Both the position numbers and the translations under genes were made by a program. Below the pieces are notes generated by a model. That model was not told the DNA's origin, searched no databases, and was given only the letters and a program-made list of their open reading frames with translations. DNA of 7,045 nt from JBGOUV01 sp041477815 (GTDB taxonomy: Bacteria > Acidobacteriota > Terriglobia > Bryobacterales > JACQDG01), in contig JBGOUV010000370.1 in assembly GCA_041477815.1 (NCBI GenBank), positions 1 through 7,045 of the forward strand, given 5' to 3'. Positions 1-5,782 of this stretch are shown here, one piece after another; position 1 is the stretch's first letter, and every line of letters starts with the position of its first letter.

Positions 1-1
1 C

Positions 2-274
2 GACAAGTACGCCAAGGAGAAGGGTTTCCACATCATCCTGGACATCAGCTCACCGCAAAGCCCGGTGCTGTACGCGGTCAATACCGTGGACATTACCACC
101 GATATCATCGGCCTCTACGACAAGGGCCAAGGCGTGGGCCGCCCTGCGGCGGCGCCACCGGCGCTGGCTCCAGCGGGTGGGTCGGCCGCCCCGGCTCCCA
201 AGCCCCCGGTGACCCGGCCCCCGTCTGCCGTACCCAAGACGGTGGCCCCCAAGCCTCCCGCGCCGAAGCCGTGA
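2..274 (+). CDS. OmpH/Skp-family periplasmic chaperone, C-terminal part (5' end outside window)
   Basis: The open frame enters from the left edge and ends at TGA 272-274, leaving 90 visible residues. The first ~40 (DKYAKEKGF, then LDISSPQSPVLYA, then DITTDIIGLYDK) match the end of the Skp/OmpH fold as it appears in acidobacterial proteins: the end of the second coiled-coil arm, then a strand and helix of the trimer body. Skp/OmpH proteins hold unfolded outer-membrane proteins in the periplasm on their way to the BAM complex. The last ~46 residues are a low-complexity tail of Pro, Ala and a few Lys, rich in APxP/KPP patterns and probably disordered; E. coli Skp has no such tail. The signal peptide and start are not in the window. 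Family assignment is fairly sure; the exact role is inferred from homologues. A client such as the large outer-membrane receptor further along would fit, but that is only an inference. Confidence 0.75.
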   Translation, partial: DKYAKEKGFHIILDISSPQSPVLYAVNTVDITTDIIGLYDKGQGVGRPAAAPPALAPAGGSAAPAPKPPVTRPPSAVPKTVAPKPPAPKP

Positions 275-313
275 AGTAGGACAGGCAGCGCCGAATTCCA
301 CACGTGGGGGATC

Positions 314-342
314 TTAACACGCGAGCGCAGCTGTGGTAGTCT
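314..342 (+). promoter_or_regulatory. Possible sigma-70-type promoter for the ThuA-domain gene
   Basis: TTAACA (314-319) differs from the -35 consensus at one base. It is followed after exactly 17 bases by TAGTCT (337-342), which matches the -10 consensus at only three of six positions. It lies in the 84-base gap between the chaperone stop and the ThuA start and would give a very short leader before ATG 359. No other candidate in the gap is better. The weak -10 keeps this tentative. Confidence 0.3.
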
Positions 343-358
343 GCCAGTGGGGGTGCTT

Positions 359-1198
359 ATGTCGATCAAGATCTCACGGCGGCAGGTGCTGGCGCTGGTC
401 GCTGGGGGGGCGGTGGGCCGGGCGGCGGCGGCGCAGAGGGCGACGGCGTTCGCGCTAATCGGCGATCGCTACCATAATAGCGACTACATACGGGTAGGAC
501 TGGGGAAGACGCTGGGCCAGGATCTGGGATTGTCCATCGACTTCTGCGATGAAGTGAAAATGCTGGGGGGCGAGCAACTGGCGGGGCGGCGGTTGCTGAT
601 CCTCCTGCGGGACGGGATGCTGTGGCCCGGGGGGTATGGGGGGCAGGAGAGCTCGAATGCCGGGTACGTGGCCACCGGAAGGCCGAAGATCGTCAGCGAG
701 CCGCCGGTGCCGGCGTCGGACGGGAAGCCGCTGTATTGGATCACCGCCGAGCAGGGGCGGGCGGTGAAGGAGTTTGCGGCGGGCGGGGGCGGGGTGCTGT
801 TTATGCACAACGTGACCTATATCAGCCCACACAACGACGATTTCCGGGACGTGCTGGGGGCGGTGACGGAGGGGCATCCGCCGATTCGGACCTTTCGGGT
901 GAAGGTTACCAACCACGACCACCCCATTACCCGGGGGCTGCAGGATTTTGTGGTTACCGATGAGCAGCACTATATGCAGTATCAGAAAGATCCAAAGCAC
1001 CTGTTGCTGGAGAGCGTCAATGAAGAGGGGAAGACCTATAAGGAACTGGGGGCGAAGTCGCCGGCGGGGTGGGCTTACGATTATGGCAAGGGGAGGGTTT
1101 GTTACCTGGCGCCGGGGCACTTATTGACGGTCTTGTGGAATCCGGAGTATGAGAAGTTGCAGCGGAACGCGGTGCGGTGGCTGCTGCGGGAAACCTAG
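359..1198 (+). CDS. Exported ThuA-domain protein (trehalose-utilisation-like, class I glutamine amidotransferase fold)
   Basis: Encodes 279 residues. ATG 359 is preferred over the in-frame GTG at 347: it has a GGGGG run at 349-353 five bases upstream, and it places the export signal at the very N-terminus. Residues 1-25 form a signal: SRRQVLAL is a twin-arginine-type motif, followed by a hydrophobic Ala/Val/Gly stretch and an AAAA-Q cleavage-like site. From residue ~29 the ThuA fold begins with strand FALIGDRYHNSDY. Later landmarks are the glycine turn plus strand GGGGVLFMHN (~143-151), HPITRGL (~188-194), and the C-terminal GWAYDYGKGRV (~237-247), LAPGH (~250-254) and NAVRWLL, all typical of ThuA proteins. 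ThuA proteins are tied to disaccharide or glycoside metabolism; the reaction is poorly defined and I see no assured catalytic triad. The gene stands alone on this strand and converges on the regulator gene, with one base between stops. A G7 run (404-410) lies in the signal-peptide codons. Confidence 0.85.
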   Translation: MSIKISRRQVLALVAGGAVGRAAAAQRATAFALIGDRYHNSDYIRVGLGKTLGQDLGLSIDFCDEVKMLGGEQLAGRRLLILLRDGMLWPGGYGGQESSNAGYVATGRPKIVSEPPVPASDGKPLYWITAEQGRAVKEFAAGGGGVLFMHNVTYISPHNDDFRDVLGAVTEGHPPIRTFRVKVTNHDHPITRGLQDFVVTDEQHYMQYQKDPKHLLLESVNEEGKTYKELGAKSPAGWAYDYGKGRVCYLAPGHLLTVLWNPEYEKLQRNAVRWLLRET

Positions 1199-1199
1199 A

Positions 1200-2312
1200 T
1201 CAGGCCTTCGCCGCCCCAGTTTCCGTGGTGTCGTAGCCGGCGAGCATCTCCAGCTTGCGACGGAGGGTGGCCCGCTGCAGGACGTTCAAGAGAGCCTGCA
1301 CGGCGGGCAACTCCATCATTTGACGGCGCATCACCAGGTCGTAGCGCTCACTGCGCAGGGGGACGAAGTCGAGGCCGAAGATCTGCGCCGCCGAACGCGT
1401 GGCCAGGCAACAATCGGCTTCACCGGCGAGGACGGCGTAAGCGGCGGCCAAGTGTCCTGCTGCTACCTTGTCGTAGCCTCTCACGCGGGAGGCCGGGAGG
1501 CCGGCTTCGTGGAGCAGGCGGCGAAGCAGGGCGCGGCTTCCGGAACCCGGCTCGCGATTGATGAAGAGCACGTCTTTCCGGCCGAGATGCTCTGGTTTGC
1601 GGATCCGCTTCGGGTTGCCGGGGGCGATCACCAAACCCTCCTCCCAGCGGGCGAAGGTAAACACGGTCAGATCTTCGCCGGGAAATTCGCGCCGCAGGAA
1701 AGGGAGATTGAACTCGCCGCTGGCCGGGTCCTCCAGGTGCGAGCCGGCCACGTGCACCTTCCCCTGCCGCAGCCAGTCGAGGGCCAGGACGCTGGAGGCC
1801 GCGGCGGTGACCACTTCCACCCCGCTGGTTTTCTCGACCAGGCGCGCCAGCAACTCGGTGGCCGGGTCGCATCCGGCTAAGACCAAGCGTTTCTGATACG
1901 CCTCGTCCTTGGAGAAGACGAGCAAATCCACCTTGCCCGGGGCGCGGGGAGAGGAGACGACGCCGTCGGCTTCGGGCAGGTAGTACGGAGAGGCGCCTAC
2001 CGGAACTCCCACCCAGCGCGGGCCGATCCGGCCCAAGCGAACGGGTTGGCCTTTGGCGGGGGGGGAGGCGGCGAGGACGTCCACCGCCATCGCCTCGGCT
2101 GGGGGGCTGGGCTCGGTGGGGAGAGAAAAGAGGTCCTCTACGGAAACTTCCAGGGCGGAGGCTAGACGCAGGGCTAGGGCTGTGTTGGGGATGTAGGCGC
2201 CGGCCTCGATGGCGTAGATGGTCTGCCGGCCCACTCCAACCCGGCGGGCTAGGGCGGCGGCGCTGACTCCCCGGCTCTTGCGGACGGCGGCTAGCTGATT
2301 GCGGATCTTCAT
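1200..2312 (-). CDS. XRE-type HTH regulator fused to a periplasmic-binding-protein-like ligand domain (PBP_like/MopR-type)
   Basis: Encodes 370 residues from ATG at 2312. This start is chosen because GGGTGA (2317-2322) sits four bases upstream and the HTH begins at once; the open frame continues upstream into the receptor gene, but that extension is out-of-frame noise. Residues ~4-62 are an XRE/Cro helix-turn-helix (QLAAVRKSRGVS, then VGRQTIYAIEAGAYIPN, then LEVSVEDLF). A Pro/Ala-rich linker (~65-90) follows. Residues ~128-355 form a PBP-like domain with two signatures, HVAGSHLEDPASGEFN (187-202) and INREPGSGSR (251-260), the latter a ligand-cradle loop as in molybdate/anion-binding proteins. 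Family members sense a small ligand, often presumed to be molybdate, tungstate or a related compound, and switch DNA binding. No transporter or molybdopterin gene is beside it, so the ligand is unknown. Its stop abuts the ThuA stop. A G8/C8 run (2058-2065) falls in the linker codons. A 14-bp palindrome upstream may be its operator. Confidence 0.85.
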   Translation of the reverse strand: MKIRNQLAAVRKSRGVSAAALARRVGVGRQTIYAIEAGAYIPNTALALRLASALEVSVEDLFSLPTEPSPPAEAMAVDVLAASPPAKGQPVRLGRIGPRWVGVPVGASPYYLPEADGVVSSPRAPGKVDLLVFSKDEAYQKRLVLAGCDPATELLARLVEKTSGVEVVTAAASSVLALDWLRQGKVHVAGSHLEDPASGEFNLPFLRREFPGEDLTVFTFARWEEGLVIAPGNPKRIRKPEHLGRKDVLFINREPGSGSRALLRRLLHEAGLPASRVRGYDKVAAGHLAAAYAVLAGEADCCLATRSAAQIFGLDFVPLRSERYDLVMRRQMMELPAVQALLNVLQRATLRRKLEMLAGYDTTETGAAKA

Positions 2313-2358
2313 GGATTCACCCGGCTGCACCGAGGCGCGACGGTTAGGGAGTTCGACA

Positions 2359-2372
2359 TGGCCGTACGGCCA
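2359..2372. promoter_or_regulatory. 14-bp perfect palindrome, candidate operator of the XRE regulator
   Basis: TGGCCGTACGGCCA is perfectly self-complementary and centred 53 bases upstream of the regulator's ATG (2312). XRE proteins bind as dimers to palindromes of about this size, and autoregulation is common, so binding by the adjacent gene product is plausible. GC-rich DNA produces short palindromes by chance, although 14 bp is long. No promoter was recognised with confidence here. Confidence 0.35.
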
Positions 2373-2376
2373 CAAC

Positions 2377-2399
2377 GCCGGCTTGGTGTACCCGCCGGC
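2377..2399. repeat. Inverted repeat GCCGGC-N11-GCCGGC
   Basis: Two copies of the self-complementary hexamer GCCGGC (2377-2382 and 2394-2399) can pair as a 6-bp stem. A further GGT/ACC pairing is possible inside the 11-base loop. It is the third in a row of self-complementary segments between the receptor and regulator genes, counting along the minus-strand transcript. Its function is unknown. Confidence 0.35.
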
Positions 2400-2401
2400 A
2401 G

Positions 2402-2438
2402 GCCGGGCCAGGGGGCCCGGCGCGGCCCAGGGGGCCGC
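2402..2438 (-). terminator. Two abutting GC-rich stem-loops after the receptor gene, possible terminator or leader structure
   Basis: In + coordinates, GCCGGGCC (2402-2409) pairs perfectly with GGCCCGGC (2414-2421) across a 4-base loop. Immediately next to it, GCGGCCC (2422-2428) pairs perfectly with GGGCCGC (2432-2438) across a 3-base loop. No base separates the two stems. They lie about 50-90 bases past the receptor stop on its transcript and about 90-125 bases before the regulator start. They could end receptor transcription or protect the mRNA 3' end. There is no U-tract, so a classical intrinsic terminator is not demonstrated. A structured leader of the regulator is the alternative. Confidence 0.45.
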
Positions 2439-2460
2439 CCCACATTTACAGGGGAGCGGC
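2434..2460 (-). repeat. Alternative stem-loop that competes with the adjacent hairpin
   Basis: On the minus-strand RNA, GCCGC and CCC (2460-2456 and 2454-2452, one U bulged between) can pair with GGGGCGGC (2441-2434), giving an 8-bp stem around a ten-base loop (CUGUAAAUGU). The GCGGC at 2438-2434 is also needed by the hairpin at 2422-2438, so the two structures cannot form together. This arrangement resembles an attenuator or switch, but nothing else in the window proves regulation. Confidence 0.35.
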
Positions 2461-2490
2461 TGGTTCGGATAGGCGCCGGCGCTGGACGCA

Positions 2491-5400
2491 TTAGAAGTGT
2501 ACCTTGAGGGCCAGCTCGAATACGCGGGGGTCGAGGGCGCTGGTGATGGTTCCGAAGGCGGCCGTGCCGAAGCTGCCGTTGGGGTTCCCGAGGGGCGGCG
2601 TGTTGGTGACGTTGAAGGCCTCCGCGCGGAACTCCGCCCGGAGGCGTTCGGTCCGATGGAATGTCTTACCAATCATTAGGTCCAGCGCCCGGTAGCCCGG
2701 CCCGCGGACGGGATTGCGCGAGCTGCTGCCGATAACGAACTGCGGGGCTGGGGTGAAGGCGGAGGTGTTGAACCAGCGCTCGGTAGTCCGCTGGTCCGCG
2801 GGTAAGTGGGGATCGGCTACGCGGTTGGGACGCTGGATGCCGAAGCCAGCGAAGGCGTTCAGATTGGTCGCCTGCGTCACCGGCAGCGGGCTGCCGGATT
2901 GGAGGCGCAGGATTCCTGCCACTTGCAAGCCGCGCGGAATCTCCCAGACGAGCGAGCCGGCCAGAACGTGCGGGATACTGCCGGTGGATTCATCCTTTTC
3001 GAGCCGGCGGTTGAAGCTGTCGGCCGCCTGGTAGGAGGCCGCCGGACCGGTGAGAGTAGCGGCGTCGAACACGGCGCCGGCATCGTCGAGGAGCTTGGAG
3101 AAGGTATACGCGGCGCTGCACGTCAGGCCGGCGGAGGAGCGCTTCTCGATACGGCTTTGGAAGGAGTGATAGGTAGAATGGCCGACGTTGTTGCGGTAGA
3201 GCGTCACGGTGGTGAAACGGGGGTAGGGCCGGAAAAGCTGCTGGCGCGCGAGGGTGGGCCCGCCCAAGGACGACGACGGTGGAATCCGGCCGAAATAGGG
3301 ATTGGGCACGGTTTCGGTCAGGGCCGTCCCGCCGGCTAGCTGGGCTACCGATAACTGATTCAGGTTCACGTCGGGCACCCCCAGGTTCGTCAGCTTGGAA
3401 CCCAGGTAGCCGGCCTCCACGATCCAGTTCCTCCCGAAGGTCTTCTGCCAGGAGAGGTTCCACTGCTGCGCGTAGCCGCTCTTCTGGTCCCGCTGGACGG
3501 CGAACACGCCTTGACCGAGGCCGCTGTCGGGGTTGGGCGCCTGCAGTACGACGGACGGCCCGCGCGAAAGCACGAATGCGGGGTTGAGGTTGTCGAGCGA
3601 GCGCTGCCCGAGGGTTTGGAGGAAGGGGAAAAGGGGAGTGGTGAAGGGGGTGGTGATGCCTGCCTGCTCGATCCAAGTGATACCGTATCCGGCGCGGAGG
3701 ACGGAGGCGGCGGTCAGATGGAAGGCCAGACTCAGGCGTGGACCGAAGTTGCCCTTCTCAAGGTGGCGCGCCGCGCGCGGATAACCGTCCCGGCCGAGGA
3801 AGTCGAGCTGTTGGGTTCCCAGGTTGAAGACGGCCCCGCGGTCGCGGTCCACGGTGGAAGGGAAGTTCAGGGTATAGCGGACCCCGAGGTTGAGGACGAG
3901 GCGGCGGTAGGCCTGGAGGTCGTCCTGCAAGAAGAACTCGGCGATCCTGGCGCGCGGTCCGAGGACGTCGGTCTGCGCGTCGATCTGGAAATTCTGGACC
4001 TGGCCGAGCAGAAACGAGGCGAAGCTGTTTCCGGGTGACTCCGGGCCGCTGGTGAGAATGCCGGTGAACTGGAAGAGGCCGGTGGGGCTGGGGGGCTGGA
4101 GAACATTCAAACGCTCGAGACGCAGGTCGGTTCCCGTTTTCAGGCTGTGGCGGCCGCGCCGCCAGGAGAAGCTGTCGACGAACTGGGTGACCGACGTGGT
4201 GAACTCGGCGTTGCCGTTGGAGGGGGGACCGAGCTGCTGGAAACCGACCACGTCATAGGTCGGCAGGGTGTCGGAGAACGCGGTGGAGGGGAGGTTGGGG
4301 ATGCCGGACACTTCGGACGCCGGGCGACCGGTGCGCAGGGAAGAGCGGCGGAAGCCGCGGCGGGTGTAGCCGAAACGGAACTGGTTCACCTGGCTGGGGG
4401 ACATCGTCCAGGTGTGTTCCAGGGCCGCACTGCCGGCGCGCGTGAGGGTGGCGCCGATGACGCCCGAGGCGATGTTGCCGCTGCCGTCGGGCAGGGGCGT
4501 GATGGGAAGCGCATCATCTCGTAAGTAGGCATAGCGGACGAATACCCGGTGGCGCTCGCGGAAGTTCTGGTCCAGCCGGAGGTCGAACTGGTCCGTGGCG
4601 CTTCTCTCGGTTCCGAGGCGCACGAAGTTGTTGGCGAAGGAGGGCACATTGGGCGCCGGGTAGCGGCCGGCCACGGCGCGGGAAGCGGGGTCCCAGCGGC
4701 TGGCCGGAATGGTGTCACCGGGGAAGCGGGAGCGGGCCAGAGGGTCGTAGATTCCGGCGGTGAAGATCCCCTGCTGCTGGAGCGTGGTGGGGATCGTGCT
4801 GGTGCGCACCGTGCCGGTCTGGAGGCGGGCGCGCTGCCAGTCGGCGAAGAAGAAGGTCCGATTCCGGCGGAGGGGGCCGCCCAGCACGAAGCCGTATTGA
4901 TTGCGGCGGAAGCGCGGTCGGGGTCCGGTGGCAGCGAACAGGTTGCGGGCGTTGAGGGCGTCATGGCGGAAGAACTCGAACAGGGTTCCGTGCAGCTCGT
5001 TCGAGCCGGACTTCTGGCTGACCAGAATGACGCCGCCGTTGGAGCGTCCATACTCGGCCGAATAGCTGTTGGCTTCCAGGCGCAATTCCTCGATAGCGTC
5101 CACGATGGGGAAGTAGGCTACCTGTCCCGGCTCCGGCTGCAGCACGCTGATACCATCATAGATGTACTCGCTGACGCGAGGCCGGCTGCCGTTGATGCGC
5201 GGGAGCACGGCGCCGGGAGGCAGCATCACGCCGGGGGACTGGGCGAGGAGGGGGATGAAATTGCGTCCGTCTAGGGGGAGCGCCACGACTTTCCGGCGCA
5301 CCACCAGGGAACTCACCGTGCCGCGATTCTCTTGCAGCAGCGGGGCCGCGGCGGTCACCTCCACCTGCTGCGAGAAATCGCCCACGTGCAGCGCCAAATC

Positions 5401-5721
5401 CAGCGAGATCCGGTCGCCGACGCGGAGCGCCAGGCCGCGGCGGAGGCCGGCGAATCCTTCCTTGGAAACGGTGATCCGGTAGGTCCCCGGCGGCAGGGCG
5501 AAGAAGTGGTAAGCGCCGTCGGCGCCGGTGACGGCGGTTGACTGGGCCTGCGTGCCGGTGTTCCGGAGGGCGACCGCGGCGTGGGGAGTCGCCAATCCGG
5601 CGGGATCGCGGACTACTCCGAACAGCTCGGCGGTGGTAGACTGCGCGGCGCACGGCGCGCCTAGAGCCAGGAAGAGGAGGGCGGCGCCGATGGCGCTGCG
5701 GGATTGTCGTCCTGTAAACAC
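2491..5721 (-). CDS. TonB-dependent-receptor-like outer-membrane protein with carboxypeptidase-regulatory-like domain (Oar-like)
   Basis: Encodes 1076 residues, within the usual 1000-1200 for these acidobacterial receptors. The start is GTG 5721: no other start codon lies between it and the in-frame TAA fifteen bases upstream, and it gives a complete Sec signal peptide (basic RQSR, hydrophobic AIGAALLFLALGA, cleavage after CAA near residue 26). Residues ~29-112 are a carboxypeptidase-regulatory-like beta-sandwich (ELFGVVRDPAG, then ADGAYHFFALPPGTYRI). A plug-like region (~120-240) follows, with VVALPLDGRNF, INGSRPRVSEYIYDGI and EELRLEANSYSAEYGRSNGG, all hallmarks of the family. The rest is a beta-barrel of aromatic-ended strands, closing with LALKVHF; the final Phe is the usual BAM signal. 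Such proteins sit in the outer membrane and are presumed to import large ligands, often glycans or peptides, but the substrate cannot be read here and no clear TonB box was seen. It lies 61 bases after rsgA in the same direction. There is no close Shine-Dalgarno; an inverted repeat precedes the start. Confidence 0.9.
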   Translation of the reverse strand: MFTGRQSRSAIGAALLFLALGAPCAAQSTTAELFGVVRDPAGLATPHAAVALRNTGTQAQSTAVTGADGAYHFFALPPGTYRITVSKEGFAGLRRGLALRVGDRISLDLALHVGDFSQQVEVTAAAPLLQENRGTVSSLVVRRKVVALPLDGRNFIPLLAQSPGVMLPPGAVLPRINGSRPRVSEYIYDGISVLQPEPGQVAYFPIVDAIEELRLEANSYSAEYGRSNGGVILVSQKSGSNELHGTLFEFFRHDALNARNLFAATGPRPRFRRNQYGFVLGGPLRRNRTFFFADWQRARLQTGTVRTSTIPTTLQQQGIFTAGIYDPLARSRFPGDTIPASRWDPASRAVAGRYPAPNVPSFANNFVRLGTERSATDQFDLRLDQNFRERHRVFVRYAYLRDDALPITPLPDGSGNIASGVIGATLTRAGSAALEHTWTMSPSQVNQFRFGYTRRGFRRSSLRTGRPASEVSGIPNLPSTAFSDTLPTYDVVGFQQLGPPSNGNAEFTTSVTQFVDSFSWRRGRHSLKTGTDLRLERLNVLQPPSPTGLFQFTGILTSGPESPGNSFASFLLGQVQNFQIDAQTDVLGPRARIAEFFLQDDLQAYRRLVLNLGVRYTLNFPSTVDRDRGAVFNLGTQQLDFLGRDGYPRAARHLEKGNFGPRLSLAFHLTAASVLRAGYGITWIEQAGITTPFTTPLFPFLQTLGQRSLDNLNPAFVLSRGPSVVLQAPNPDSGLGQGVFAVQRDQKSGYAQQWNLSWQKTFGRNWIVEAGYLGSKLTNLGVPDVNLNQLSVAQLAGGTALTETVPNPYFGRIPPSSSLGGPTLARQQLFRPYPRFTTVTLYRNNVGHSTYHSFQSRIEKRSSAGLTCSAAYTFSKLLDDAGAVFDAATLTGPAASYQAADSFNRRLEKDESTGSIPHVLAGSLVWEIPRGLQVAGILRLQSGSPLPVTQATNLNAFAGFGIQRPNRVADPHLPADQRTTERWFNTSAFTPAPQFVIGSSSRNPVRGPGYRALDLMIGKTFHRTERLRAEFRAEAFNVTNTPPLGNPNGSFGTAAFGTITSALDPRVFELALKVHF

Positions 5722-5724
5722 GAC

Positions 5725-5746
5725 GATGTCAGTTTATCACGACATC
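5725..5746 (-). promoter_or_regulatory. Inverted repeat GATGTC-N10-GACATC directly before the receptor start
   Basis: GATGTC (5725-5730) and GACATC (5741-5746) are perfect complements separated by ten bases, ending three bases before the GTG start at 5721. In DNA this could be an operator. In RNA it would be a 6-bp hairpin placed between a GGGA sequence (5750-5747) and the start codon. Without folding, GGGA is about 25 bases from GTG, too far for a normal Shine-Dalgarno; if folded, it is about three bases away. Either reading is inference. Confidence 0.4.
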
Positions 5747-5782
5747 TCCCGGAGGCGCTCAGAATCCAAACGCAGCTCGCCG

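Noticed and set aside
347..358. GTG 347 as start of the ThuA gene
   Set aside because: It adds only four residues before the signal peptide and uses up the G-rich ribosome binding site that fits ATG 359.
455..1120. 221-residue minus-strand open frame opposite the ThuA gene
   Set aside because: Pro/Arg/His-rich with no domain, fully inside a well-supported plus-strand gene.
2313..2672. Upstream extension of the regulator to a 490-residue protein
   Set aside because: The extra ~120 residues are low-complexity Pro/Ser/Ala/Arg sequence, run out of frame into the end of the receptor gene, and lie before a good ribosome binding site and a complete HTH start at 2312.
4549..5274. 241-residue plus-strand open frame opposite the receptor gene
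   Set aside because: Composition is Gly/Ala/Glu/Val-rich with no motif; it mirrors the codon pattern of the receptor on the other strand.
5647..5655. Lipoprotein signal at Cys24 of the receptor
   Set aside because: The residues before Cys are GAP rather than a lipobox such as LAG, and a normal Sec cleavage site after CAA explains the region better.
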